From an uncultured Muribaculaceae bacterium (GTDB taxonomy: Bacteria > Bacteroidota > Bacteroidia > Bacteroidales > Muribaculaceae): a stretch of 30,658 bases of DNA. Shown in pieces: positions 23,049-30,658 of the stretch. Under the pieces are notes generated by a model, which was given only the letters and a program-made list of their open reading frames with translations, was not told where the DNA came from and made no database searches. The stretch spans positions 1 to 30,658 of the forward strand of contig CAJUHX010000021.1 of the NCBI GenBank assembly GCA_910586455.1, in the 5' to 3' direction. The position numbers and the translations under genes are program-made. Each line of letters starts with the position of its first letter. Positions within the stretch are counted from its first letter, which is position 1.

Positions 23049-23953
23049 TGGAACTGCACCGGATTACTATCGAAGAACTGTATGGCGAGTTTCCGCAGTC
23101 GGTAACACCATACGGCAGCGAAGCCTTCAACAGGCTCAATGCACCCAAAGCCGACTCTCTGGCCGCATATATACTCCGCGACAGCAAAGGCAAAGCTCGC
23201 CTTGGAGTACTTGCCGGAGAGTGCGACGGCTCCATGCGGGTGCCTTTTTCGGCTCCGTTCGGCGAGGTTCTGTACCGCAGGCCCCAGACACTGGAAACGT
23301 GTATGGACTTGGCGCATGCACTCAGAAACACTATCCCCGCAGGCATGCAGCTGACCCTTGCGCCGGATTTCTACGACCCGTTGATGCTGCCCAGACTTAA
23401 AGGAGCGCTCGGCATTGTTGCCACCGAAATGTATCACGACTACAACTACAGCTACCCGCTGACCCGCTACAGCGACTTTGTGTCCGGGCTTGCCCCCGCA
23501 GCACGAAACCATTACAACCGCGCCTGTCGCGCCGGATTCAGCTTCACAGCCGATGCTGATCCGGCGAGAGTCTACGAGGTGATACGCCGCAACCGTGCGT
23601 GGCGCGGCTATCCTCTGGCCATGAGTTTCGAGGCTCTGTGCGAAACTGCCGCAGTGGTAGGCATCGACTGGCATCTGCTGTCGCTTGGCGATGCCGATGT
23701 CGCCTCGGCGGTGGTGTACAGGCTGAATCCGCAAGTGGCACAGGTGATTTACTGGGGCGATGTTGAGGGTTATGGCGGTGAGCGACCCATGAACCTGCTG
23801 GCCCGTCGCGTGGCCGACCATTACCGCGCCCTCGGGTTCGAAACCCTCGACATAGGGCCCAGCTCCGGCCGCGGGGTGCCCGACACAGGCCTGTGTACAT
23901 TCAAGGAAAGCCTCGGCTGCGACTTGACATTCAAATCCACATTCCTATGGTAA
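23045..23953 (+). CDS. GNAT/FemAB-like acyltransferase-superfamily protein
   Basis: This 302-residue protein has a GNAT/FemAB-like fold pattern. A first half contains RPQTLETCMDLAHALRN. The second half shows RNHYNRACRAGFSF, WHLLSLGDADVASAVVYRL and YGGERPMNLLARRVADHY, as in FemAB-type and GNAT proteins of cell-envelope clusters. I cannot name a substrate. It overlaps the upstream YciO/YrdC gene by 4 nt and the downstream membrane acyltransferase by 7 nt, so all three are probably coexpressed. There is no signal peptide. Confidence 0.6.
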   Translation: MMELHRITIEELYGEFPQSVTPYGSEAFNRLNAPKADSLAAYILRDSKGKARLGVLAGECDGSMRVPFSAPFGEVLYRRPQTLETCMDLAHALRNTIPAGMQLTLAPDFYDPLMLPRLKGALGIVATEMYHDYNYSYPLTRYSDFVSGLAPAARNHYNRACRAGFSFTADADPARVYEVIRRNRAWRGYPLAMSFEALCETAAVVGIDWHLLSLGDADVASAVVYRLNPQVAQVIYWGDVEGYGGERPMNLLARRVADHYRALGFETLDIGPSSGRGVPDTGLCTFKESLGCDLTFKSTFLW

Positions 23954-24987
23954 GTGACAAACCCAGAATAGAATATGTCGACCTGGTAAAAGGTTTCTGC
24001 ATGTTCTTTGTTATTTCGTTTCACTGCCACGTAACCTACTGCCCGTGGTTCTACAGCACCATACGCAGCATGTACCTGCCGGCATTCTTTTTCTGCGCCG
24101 CGCTGTTTTTCAGGCCCGAGCAGCCATTCCGTCAGTTTGTGGTGCGCAAGGTCAACCTGTTGCTGGTGCCGTGGGCGTTCTTTCTTTTTATATGTTTATG
24201 CGGTTACGCCGGCATATACCTTTTCGGCAGACTGTTTCCGGACAGCGGTATCGATCTGGCCTCAGTAACAGGCGACTACTTGCTGTATGATTTCATAAAG
24301 CACCCAGCCAATCTGCCCTCGTGGTATCTGTGGTGTATTTTTTTCTCGTTCATGGCATATTACGCCGTGTGCCGCCTCGGACACCGGCACTTGTTGCTTA
24401 AAATAATCGCTGCGGTGGCCTTTGCCCTTGCAGGGTGGTACTTTGAACAATACGGCATACGGCAGGTGCTGCGCCATAAAAGCGTTGTAATGGAATTTCT
24501 CTACGACTTCCATTTCTTCACGGCCCTGGAGATGCTGCCGTTTATGTTCGCCGGCGAGGAACTGCGGCGCCGCGGGCTGCTTGGCTTCAACTACCGCAGC
24601 ATGGCCGCATTGGCTGTATTTGCCGTAAGTGTGGCATTATGGGTGTTTTATTCCCAGAGGGTGTTTGTGACACTCTACGGCCATGTGTGGCCACTTGAGG
24701 CTTACATCCCCGGCTTTGCAGGCACTTCGGCCATATTCATCCTTATGGCGGCCATTAACCGTTTTCCGCTGCTCGACTTCCTTGGCCGCAACAGTCTTAC
24801 TGTACTGTGTACACACTACATGATATTCCTGATTATGGAAAATTACATCCACAACCTTTGGTGGCTCTTCGCCTGTGTGTTGGCGCTTACGCTTGTGGCT
24901 GTTAAATTCTGTATAACATATTTTCCGTTGTTTACGGGCCGGGGAAACTTCTTTCCACTGTCCCGTACACACCTAAGCCTGTCATAA
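23947..24987 (+). CDS. Acyltransferase family 3 membrane protein
   Basis: I start this at the ATG at 23947 (MVSDKPRIEYVDLVKG), overlapping the previous stop by 7 nt. The 346-residue protein has about ten membrane helices and the family-3 opening R-EYVD-VKG with a histidine in helix 1 (FVISFHCHVTY), the likely catalytic residue of these O-acyltransferases. Such proteins acetylate or succinylate surface sugars or peptidoglycan. The substrate is unknown. It ends 3 nt before the MscS gene. Confidence 0.88.
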   Translation: MVSDKPRIEYVDLVKGFCMFFVISFHCHVTYCPWFYSTIRSMYLPAFFFCAALFFRPEQPFRQFVVRKVNLLLVPWAFFLFICLCGYAGIYLFGRLFPDSGIDLASVTGDYLLYDFIKHPANLPSWYLWCIFFSFMAYYAVCRLGHRHLLLKIIAAVAFALAGWYFEQYGIRQVLRHKSVVMEFLYDFHFFTALEMLPFMFAGEELRRRGLLGFNYRSMAALAVFAVSVALWVFYSQRVFVTLYGHVWPLEAYIPGFAGTSAIFILMAAINRFPLLDFLGRNSLTVLCTHYMIFLIMENYIHNLWWLFACVLALTLVAVKFCITYFPLFTGRGNFFPLSRTHLSLS

Positions 24988-24990
24988 ATA

Positions 24991-26166
24991 ATGGAACAGC
25001 TACGCGAATTTCTGACCGAACACCTGCCTTGGCCTTTGGCGCGCGAGATTGCCATGCTTGCAGTGATAGCAGCTATTGCCATAGTATCATACTTTATAAT
25101 GAACTATGCCATGCGCAAGGTAAAGGAGATTGTCGAAGATACAGAAACCAAAATCGACGACATATTGCTCGATGCCTCAATGCGCAAGGCATTGTCGTGT
25201 CTGGTACCGGCATTGATAGTGAATTATTTCCTTCCTCAGCTGTATGACAATTCCACAACCCTGCACCAGTGGATAAAGACACTCACCTCCCTTTACGTGC
25301 TCACTGCCGTGATATATGTGTGCATAGTGCTGGTGAAGAATCTGTACCACCTGATGGAAGATACCGAAAAGACCCGGCGCTATGCCGTAAAGGGCATATT
25401 CCAGATGGTGCGTCTGATTATTATCTGCATAGGTGTGATAATAGGGCTGAGCATGCTACTTGGCCGGGAGCCTACCGCCATAGTCACAGCCATCGGAGCC
25501 TCGGCCGCAGTGCTTATGTTAGTGTTCAAGGACACTATTATGGGCCTGGTGGCCTCGGTACAGCTTTCGGCCAACAACATGCTGCGCAAGGGCGACTGGC
25601 TGGTGTGCGACTCGCACGGCATAAACGGCACCGTAACCGATGTGTCGCTCACTACCGTAAAGGTGCTGAATTGGGACAACTCAATATCAACCATACCTCC
25701 TTATACGCTTATAACCGACTCGTTCCGCAACTATCAGAACATGCGCGACATGGGCGGCCGAAGGGTGGAGCGTTCAATACTGATAGACTTGAATACGATA
25801 CGTTTTCTGGAAGCGGACGAAATAGAGCGCCTGCGCAGTCGCGGCAGGCTCGAGGGGCTGGGCGACATCGATGCCCGCAACATGGTGAATCTGCACCTGC
25901 TGCGACTGTATCTTGACAATTTCATCCGCCATGACCGACGTGTCAACAGCTCGATGCTTTTTATGGTACGCCAAATGCAGCCCACGGCTCAGGGCCTGCC
26001 TCTGCAGCTTTACTTCTTTACCAAGGTAACGGCCTGGCGTGAGTTCGAACAGGTGCAGAGCGATATCTTCGACCACGTCTACGCCATTGTCAACGAATTC
26101 GGCCTGCGAATGTTCCAGACTCTCGCCGGCAGTGATATCAGTCGTCTTCCCGTCGGCCGTATGTAA
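24991..26166 (+). CDS. MscS family mechanosensitive channel
   Basis: This 391-residue protein has four or five N-terminal helices, a pore-type helix (GASAAVLMLVFKDTIMGLVAS, about 170-190), and the MscS beta domain LRKGDWLVC...GTVTDVSLTTVKVLNWDN. The C-terminal cytoplasmic domain follows. The layout resembles the YbdG-like branch. Such channels open under membrane tension during osmotic downshift. It follows the acyltransferase gene by 3 nt and closes the operon; no terminator is visible before the BtuB promoter. Confidence 0.93.
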   Translation: MEQLREFLTEHLPWPLAREIAMLAVIAAIAIVSYFIMNYAMRKVKEIVEDTETKIDDILLDASMRKALSCLVPALIVNYFLPQLYDNSTTLHQWIKTLTSLYVLTAVIYVCIVLVKNLYHLMEDTEKTRRYAVKGIFQMVRLIIICIGVIIGLSMLLGREPTAIVTAIGASAAVLMLVFKDTIMGLVASVQLSANNMLRKGDWLVCDSHGINGTVTDVSLTTVKVLNWDNSISTIPPYTLITDSFRNYQNMRDMGGRRVERSILIDLNTIRFLEADEIERLRSRGRLEGLGDIDARNMVNLHLLRLYLDNFIRHDRRVNSSMLFMVRQMQPTAQGLPLQLYFFTKVTAWREFEQVQSDIFDHVYAIVNEFGLRMFQTLAGSDISRLPVGRM

Positions 26167-26174
26167 AACGCCGG

Positions 26175-26206
26175 TTTGCCTGTACGGGATTAATTTTGTA
26201 ACTTTG
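26175..26206 (+). promoter_or_regulatory. Promoter of the btuB transcript
   Basis: TTTG (26175-26178), a 20-bp spacer and TAACTTTG (26199-26206) match the Bacteroides -33/-7 consensus. The box precedes the cobalamin riboswitch by a few bases, as expected for a riboswitch leader. Confidence 0.65.
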
Positions 26207-26209
26207 CAT

Positions 26210-26360
26210 CAGAATCGCCGATGAGGGAAGCCGGTGCGAATCCGGCACAGTCCCGCTGCTGTGAGTTCATACATCGTGCGCTATGCCATTGGCTATGCTG
26301 AGAAGGCGCGCACTATACCGATGGAACAAGTCAGAAAACCTGTCGGAGTGATTCATCGTT
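26210..26360 (+). promoter_or_regulatory. Cobalamin riboswitch
   Basis: The sequence contains the B12-box core AGCCGGTGCGAATCCGGCAC followed by AGTCCCGCTGCTGTGA (26228-26264) and, further on, GTCAGAAAACCTG (about 26330-26343). The outer P1 helix is visible: CGATGA (26219-26224) pairs with TCATCG (26353-26358). Adenosylcobalamin binding normally shuts off the downstream gene. The start codon lies about 40 nt past the aptamer. A short stem GCCT/GGGC (26367-26382) in between could be part of the switch. Confidence 0.9.
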
Positions 26361-26397
26361 TAATTAGCCTGCGAGGACGGGCATAAAAACCACTATA

Positions 26398-28401
26398 GTG
26401 AAATTCGCAACATTACTGTTTTTTACAGTGGCCGTGATTACGCCGGCCAGGGCCTCGATGGCCGATTCGATTCCTGCCGACAGTGTTGACTATGTGCTGG
26501 CGGAAGTGACCGTAGCCGGTCGCCGACCAAATGTGGAAACCATACCGGTTCAGGTGCTCTCGGGCGATGAACTGCAGCGCCTCAATTCCAACTCCGTGGC
26601 CGACGCCCTGCGCTATTTCGCAGGCGTACAGGTGAAGGATTACGGCGGAGTGGGAGGCATAAAGACCGTGAACATACGCTCTATGGGCACTAACCATACC
26701 GGTGTGGTGTACGACGGTGTGGAACTTGGCAATGCCCAGAATGGCCAGATTGATCTGGGGCAGTTCTCGCTCGACAACATGGAGTCAATATCGCTGCACA
26801 ACGGCCAGAAAAGCGAGATTCTGCAGCCGGCACGTGACTTCGGTTCGGCCGGCACCATCTACATGCGCACACGCACGCCACATTTTGAGCCCGGCGAAAC
26901 CTATCATCTGCGCGGAGCCGTGCGCTTCGGCTCGTTCGACCTGCTCAACCCTTCGGCGCTCTTCGAACTGCGCCTGAGCCCTGTGGTAAGTGCCCAGCTG
27001 TCGGCTGAATATCTTACATCATCGGGAAAATACAAATTCCGCTACCGCCGTGTGAATCCGGCAGGCGAACTGGCATACGACACCACCGCTGTGCGTCAGA
27101 ACGGCGACATCAGCGCCACCCGCCTGGAACTGAACGTCAACGGTACTCTGAGCAACGGCGAGTGGCGCGCCAAAGTATACAACTACAACAGCGAGCGCGG
27201 CGTGCCAGGGGCAATTGTGAACAATGTGTGGCGGCGCGGCGAACGCATCTGGGATAACAACTCGTTTGTACAGGCTTCATATTCGGCTGATTTCGGGCCT
27301 GTGACCACTCTAAATCAGGCAAAGTACTCGTTCTACCGCACTCACTATGTGAACAACGACGACAAGCAGCTGAAAATCGACAATCTGTACCGCCAGCGCG
27401 AGTTTTATTTTTCGTCGGCCAACGAGTATGTGGCCAGGCGCTGGCTGCGTTTCTCGCTCAGCTACGATTTTATGTGGAACACTCTCAGCGCCGATGTGTA
27501 TGGTTTCGCCAAGCCCGACCGCTACACCAACATGCTCTCCGCCGCAGGTTCGATGGATCTCGGCCGCTTCAAGATGCAGGCCTCGGCGCTGGGCACATTC
27601 ATAAACGACAAACTCGCAGGCCGTCAGGCTCCCGAGTCAAAGCAGGTATTTACGCCGGCAGTATATGCCTCGTACACGCTGCTGAATAACCGCGAACTGG
27701 GTGTGAGGGCCTTCTACAAGCGCTCGTTCCGCATGCCTACCTTCAACGACCTGTACTATGCCGACATGGGCAACTCGCAGCTCAATCCGGAGCGGGTGAC
27801 CCAGTACAACGCCGGAGTTCTGTGGGACCACCATACACGCGGCCTGCTTGAGAGTCTGCGTCTAAGCGCCGACGTATACTACAACACCGTACGTGATAAG
27901 ATTGTAGCTTACCCCAAAGGCCAGCAGTTTCGCTGGACCATGCTCAATCTGGGCCGGGTGCAGATTCGCGGTATCGACGTCCAGGCCGTAGCCTCGATGC
28001 AGCCGCTGCGCGACCTCAATGTAACACTGCGTGCCCAGTACACATTCCAGCGGGCCATCGACGTCACAAGTCCGGCCGACAACTATTACCGCCACCAGAT
28101 ACCTTATATACCGCGCAACAGCGGCTCGGCGGTGGTCAATCTCACCTGGCGGCAGTGGGGGCTGAACTACAGTTTCATTTATGTTGGCGAACGTTATAAC
28201 CAGCAGGAAAATATCCGTTACAACTACACCCAGCCATGGTACACGAGCGACTTGTCGCTGAGTCGCGATTTTAATATCGGGGCTGTACGTATGCGCGCCC
28301 TGCTTGAGGTCAACAACCTGCTCAGCCAGGATTACGATGTGATAATCAACTATCCGATGCCCAAGCGCAACTGGCGAGTAAATCTTACTATAGAGATTTA
28401 G
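26398..28401 (+). CDS. btuB: TonB-dependent receptor, probably for cobalamin (BtuB-like)
   Basis: The start is GTG at 26398, which gives a signal peptide (ATLLFFTVAVITPARA); the next ATG would remove it. The 667-residue protein has a plug domain (about 30-150; RRPNVETIPVQVL, GVQVKDYGGVGGIKTVNIRSMG) and a 22-strand beta-barrel ending in an aromatic-rich segment (NWRVNLTIEI). Such receptors import bulky nutrients across the outer membrane using TonB energy. The assignment to vitamin B12 rests on the upstream cobalamin riboswitch. A perfect inverted repeat follows the stop by 8 nt. Confidence 0.9.
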   Translation: MKFATLLFFTVAVITPARASMADSIPADSVDYVLAEVTVAGRRPNVETIPVQVLSGDELQRLNSNSVADALRYFAGVQVKDYGGVGGIKTVNIRSMGTNHTGVVYDGVELGNAQNGQIDLGQFSLDNMESISLHNGQKSEILQPARDFGSAGTIYMRTRTPHFEPGETYHLRGAVRFGSFDLLNPSALFELRLSPVVSAQLSAEYLTSSGKYKFRYRRVNPAGELAYDTTAVRQNGDISATRLELNVNGTLSNGEWRAKVYNYNSERGVPGAIVNNVWRRGERIWDNNSFVQASYSADFGPVTTLNQAKYSFYRTHYVNNDDKQLKIDNLYRQREFYFSSANEYVARRWLRFSLSYDFMWNTLSADVYGFAKPDRYTNMLSAAGSMDLGRFKMQASALGTFINDKLAGRQAPESKQVFTPAVYASYTLLNNRELGVRAFYKRSFRMPTFNDLYYADMGNSQLNPERVTQYNAGVLWDHHTRGLLESLRLSADVYYNTVRDKIVAYPKGQQFRWTMLNLGRVQIRGIDVQAVASMQPLRDLNVTLRAQYTFQRAIDVTSPADNYYRHQIPYIPRNSGSAVVNLTWRQWGLNYSFIYVGERYNQQENIRYNYTQPWYTSDLSLSRDFNIGAVRMRALLEVNNLLSQDYDVIINYPMPKRNWRVNLTIEI

Positions 28402-28409
28402 AGCTATAT

Positions 28410-28470
28410 AAATCACACAAAGAGCACACAGAGTATAGTATAAAAACTCTGTGTGCTCTTTGTGTGATTT
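28410..28470. repeat. Perfect 25-bp inverted repeat between convergent genes
   Basis: The arms at 28410-28434 and 28446-28470 are exact reverse complements with an 11-nt loop. Each arm is made of two similar units (CACACAAAGAG and CACACAGAG). The element lies 8 bp after the btuB stop and 18 bp past the acyl-CoA ligase stop, so it could end both transcripts, although no T-run follows. Its composition resembles dispersed intergenic palindromes. Confidence 0.8.
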
Positions 28471-28488
28471 CTGATTCCTGTTATGTCC

Positions 28489-30294
28489 TCAGCTTGCGGC
28501 GTACATAGCCTCGATTTGGGCGGAATAGAGGTTGTTGATTATGGGTCGGCGCAGCTTGAGGGTGTTGGTCAGTTCGCCGGTTTCGATGCTGAACTCGCGC
28601 GGCAGCAACACAAACTTTTTGATGCGCTCGAAGTTGGCGAAGTTCTTCTGCAGGCGGTCGATGCGTTCCTGCAGCATGTGGCGAATCTCATTGTTCTGAA
28701 TAAGGTCGTCGATACTGCCGAATTCGATTTTCTTTTTGCGTGCGTACTCTTTCAGAGCTTCGAAAGCCGGAATGATGATGGCGGTGACATATTTACGCTT
28801 GTCGCCGATTACGGCTACCTGCTCAATGAAGCGGTCCTCGCCCAGACGGCTTTCAAGGGCCTGGGGTGCGATGTATTTGCCGTTGGAGGTCTTGAACAGG
28901 TCTTTGATGCGTTCGGTGAGAACGATTGCGCCGGAGGCGTCGATGTATCCGGCATCGCCGGTGCGGAACCAGCCGTCGTCCGTAAAAGCTTCAGCTGTAG
29001 CCTCGGGCCTGCCGAAGTAGCCTTGCATAACGGTGGGGCCTTTGACCTGAATTTCGTTTTCTTCGCCTATTCGTACCTGCACACGGGGCATGGGTGTTCC
29101 TACGCTGCCCGGTTCGTAGGCGCGGTCGGGGAAGCAGCTTACGGTGGCTGTGGTTTCGGATAGGCCGTAGCCAATGAGTATGTTTATGCCGCAACTCTGA
29201 AAGAATTCAACGATGTTGGCCGAAAGGGGAGCGCCGGCGGTGGGGAATATGTTGCCTTTGTCGACTCCGAGGGCACGGCGTATGGTGCTGAGTACCTTTT
29301 TGTCGTAGAATCTGTAGCGTGTTTCGAGCCATGCTGGCACCGGCAGTCCGAGGCGCTTGTAGTGGAGGTTGCGTCGGCGGCCTATGGCAATGGCGCGGTT
29401 TATGAATTTACGGCGTATGCTGCCGGCGGAGGCCAGTTTGTCCTGTATGGCGGTATATGCTTTTTCCCAGAAGCGAGGTACCGAGCACATACACGTGGGA
29501 CGTATTTCTTTGATTGTCTGCTGTATTTCCTTGGGATTGCGGTTTATGGCCACTTTCATGCGGTTGAACAGGCAGAAGTATGTCCATGCTTTTTCGAATA
29601 TATGGCTCAGAGGCAGGAAACAAAGCGAGGTATCGTTTTCGGAGAGCATGGTCAGGCGTTCGCGGTGTATCTCAATTGCAGCGTCGAAGCAGCTGTGGTT
29701 GAGTATGGCGCCTTTAGGCTCGCCGGTGGTGCCCGATGTATATATTAATGTGGCTACGTCGGATGGCAGGGCTTCGGCCGAACGCCGTTCGACAACTTTG
29801 ATTGCTTTTGGTTCGGCAGCGGCTCCGAGTTTGAGCATCGAAGTGAAGCTCAGCAGGCCGTCGACCTTGATGTCGGGTTCGAAGTAGCTGACTATGTACT
29901 TGAGGTCCGGGCAGTTGTCGCGCACTTCAAGTATGGTGTCGAGCTGAGAGCGGTCGCCTACCATCACCATCTGTGCATGGCAGTCGCGCAGAATGAATTC
30001 AACCTGCGAGGGCGACGATGTGGCGTACAGGCTCACCGGTACAGCGCGGTTGCGGTAGCATGCAAAGTCGCTTACAAGTATTTCGGGGCTGTTGGCCGAG
30101 AATATCGCCACGGAGTCCGACGGTTGGATGTCGAGAGTTTCAAGGGCGCATGCCATAAGGTCGACGTTGCGCGAAAACTCTCTCCAACTGCATGTAACCC
30201 ACTTGCCCGAGCCTGGTTCGGTGTAGCGAAACGCTTCGCGGAAGCCGTCTTTATCGGCCTGGCGGCGTGGGAGTTCTGTGAGATAGTTGTGCAT
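28489..30294 (-). CDS. Long-chain fatty acid-CoA ligase (AMP-forming)
   Basis: This 601-residue ANL-superfamily enzyme has the ATP loop IYTSGTTGEPKG (about 188-199), the FLPLSHIFE helix, the adenylate-binding GYGLSETT, and GWFRTGDAGYID with the conserved D, then the hinge ERIKDLFKTSNGKY with the C-terminal domain. It activates fatty acids to acyl-AMP and then acyl-CoA for lipid use. It is cytoplasmic or membrane-associated. It resembles the FadD15-type of many Bacteroidota. It is a single gene with its own promoter. Confidence 0.94.
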   Translation of the reverse strand: MHNYLTELPRRQADKDGFREAFRYTEPGSGKWVTCSWREFSRNVDLMACALETLDIQPSDSVAIFSANSPEILVSDFACYRNRAVPVSLYATSSPSQVEFILRDCHAQMVMVGDRSQLDTILEVRDNCPDLKYIVSYFEPDIKVDGLLSFTSMLKLGAAAEPKAIKVVERRSAEALPSDVATLIYTSGTTGEPKGAILNHSCFDAAIEIHRERLTMLSENDTSLCFLPLSHIFEKAWTYFCLFNRMKVAINRNPKEIQQTIKEIRPTCMCSVPRFWEKAYTAIQDKLASAGSIRRKFINRAIAIGRRRNLHYKRLGLPVPAWLETRYRFYDKKVLSTIRRALGVDKGNIFPTAGAPLSANIVEFFQSCGINILIGYGLSETTATVSCFPDRAYEPGSVGTPMPRVQVRIGEENEIQVKGPTVMQGYFGRPEATAEAFTDDGWFRTGDAGYIDASGAIVLTERIKDLFKTSNGKYIAPQALESRLGEDRFIEQVAVIGDKRKYVTAIIIPAFEALKEYARKKKIEFGSIDDLIQNNEIRHMLQERIDRLQKNFANFERIKKFVLLPREFSIETGELTNTLKLRRPIINNLYSAQIEAMYAAS

Positions 30295-30371
30295 AAATTC
30301 TCTTATGTCTTATGTTATGACGCAGGGCTTGTTTTTTATGCTCTACAACATAAATATCGTTAAAACGCAGG

Positions 30372-30401
30372 CAAAGTTACGACCTTTATTTTAGATTCAA
30401 A
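30372..30401 (-). promoter_or_regulatory. Promoter of the acyl-CoA ligase gene
   Basis: On the minus strand, TTTG (30401-30398) is followed after 18 bp by TAACTTTG (30379-30372), close to the Bacteroides consensus. The leader would be about 70 nt. The 300-bp gap to the next gene (30295-30594) also holds the promoter at 30527-30558 and nothing else that I can see. Confidence 0.55.
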
Positions 30402-30526
30402 CAATTTGGCGGTCGGAAACGCTGCCTCCTTAACCATTATTGTATGATTGCACAAATAGGGTTAATATGTGTTAAAATGATATTCCGCTGTGAATTTTTG
30501 CTACCATACAGGCTTGTATAGGTGTG

Positions 30527-30558
30527 TTTGCAGGTTCAACGGAAAATGCGTAAATTTG
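30527..30558 (+). promoter_or_regulatory. Promoter of the prfB-like gene
   Basis: TTTG (30527-30530), a 20-bp spacer and TAAATTTG (30551-30558) fit the Bacteroides -33/-7 consensus exactly. The start codon lies 36 nt further on, giving a leader of about 30 nt. Confidence 0.7.
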
Positions 30559-30594
30559 CACTCAGAATAAGAACTCAAATAATTTCAAAAGAAA

Positions 30595-30658
30595 ATGATT
30601 ACACAGGAACAATTAAAAGAGACTTTTGAGCGCAAGCTGGCGCTGAGGAGGTATCTTT
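30595..30658 (+). CDS. prfB: Peptide chain release factor 2, 5' end only
   Basis: The last 64 nt encode MITQEQLKETFERKLALRRYL and run off the window. The opening MIT-EQLK and the helix leading to LRRYL resemble the N-terminus of RF2, which reads UAA and UGA stop codons. Only 21 residues are visible, so the call is provisional. The region where RF2 genes often carry a programmed +1 frameshift is outside the window. Confidence 0.6.
   Translation, partial: MITQEQLKETFERKLALRRYL

Noticed and set aside
26449..26460. An ATG at about 26458 as the btuB start
   Set aside because: It would delete the signal peptide needed for an outer-membrane receptor; the GTG at 26398 keeps it.
1..30658. tRNA or rRNA genes, CRISPR arrays, transposase genes
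   Set aside because: None was seen: no cloverleaf-like tRNA sequence, no spaced repeats and no transposase motifs on either strand.

Overview
The window looks like a Bacteroidales chromosome (Bacteroidota). The clues are repeated promoter boxes of the Bacteroides type (TAnnTTTG, sometimes with TTTG about 20 bp upstream), few Shine-Dalgarno sites, and families typical of the phylum: a DUF4491 protein, a DUF4369/TlpA-like lipoprotein, a greA-HIT pair, and a cobalamin-riboswitch TonB-dependent receptor. A gut Muribaculaceae-like genome would fit, but the family level is a guess.

Layout. 1-116: start of an unrecognised minus-strand gene. 271-879: DJ-1/PfpI protein. 976-5561: a visibly AT-richer accessory island, all on the minus strand. 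It holds a large m5C DNA methyltransferase, an MvaI/BcnI-type restriction endonuclease with an in-frame stop about 60 residues before its natural end, and four tightly packed unknown genes, two of which encode small membrane proteins. An 11-bp direct repeat flanks the island. 5655-8246: parE-coaD and a doubtful 48-residue ORF. 8344-11194: three overlapping glycosyltransferase genes on the plus strand. 11289-13856: greA-HIT-TlpA-like-UDG operon on the minus strand. 14043-15070: DUF4491 plus a GT25 glycosyltransferase on the plus strand. 15040-21354: a minus-strand operon of S41 protease, RecQ, MBOAT O-acyltransferase and an SGNH-like membrane protein, whose 3' end overlaps the GT25 gene. 21446-24987 and on to 26166: rfbC, an MNT nucleotidyltransferase, a 22-codon remnant of its HEPN partner, a YrdC/YciO-family protein, a GNAT/FemAB-like protein, an acyltransferase-3 membrane protein and an MscS channel. 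26199-28401: promoter, cobalamin riboswitch and BtuB-like receptor. 28410-28470: a perfect 25-bp inverted repeat. 28489-30294: long-chain acyl-CoA ligase on the minus strand. 30595-end: start of a gene that looks like prfB.

How they work together. Most of the window is housekeeping (topoisomerase IV, coenzyme A, transcript cleavage, recombination, translation) mixed with envelope glycan work: four glycosyltransferases, a rhamnose-precursor epimerase and two kinds of O-acyltransferase. The accessory signals are the island with its disabled-looking restriction enzyme and intact methyltransferase, and the decayed MNT/HEPN pair. The four-gene cluster at 1030-2272 is the best candidate for an undescribed system, but its function cannot be read from sequence alone.
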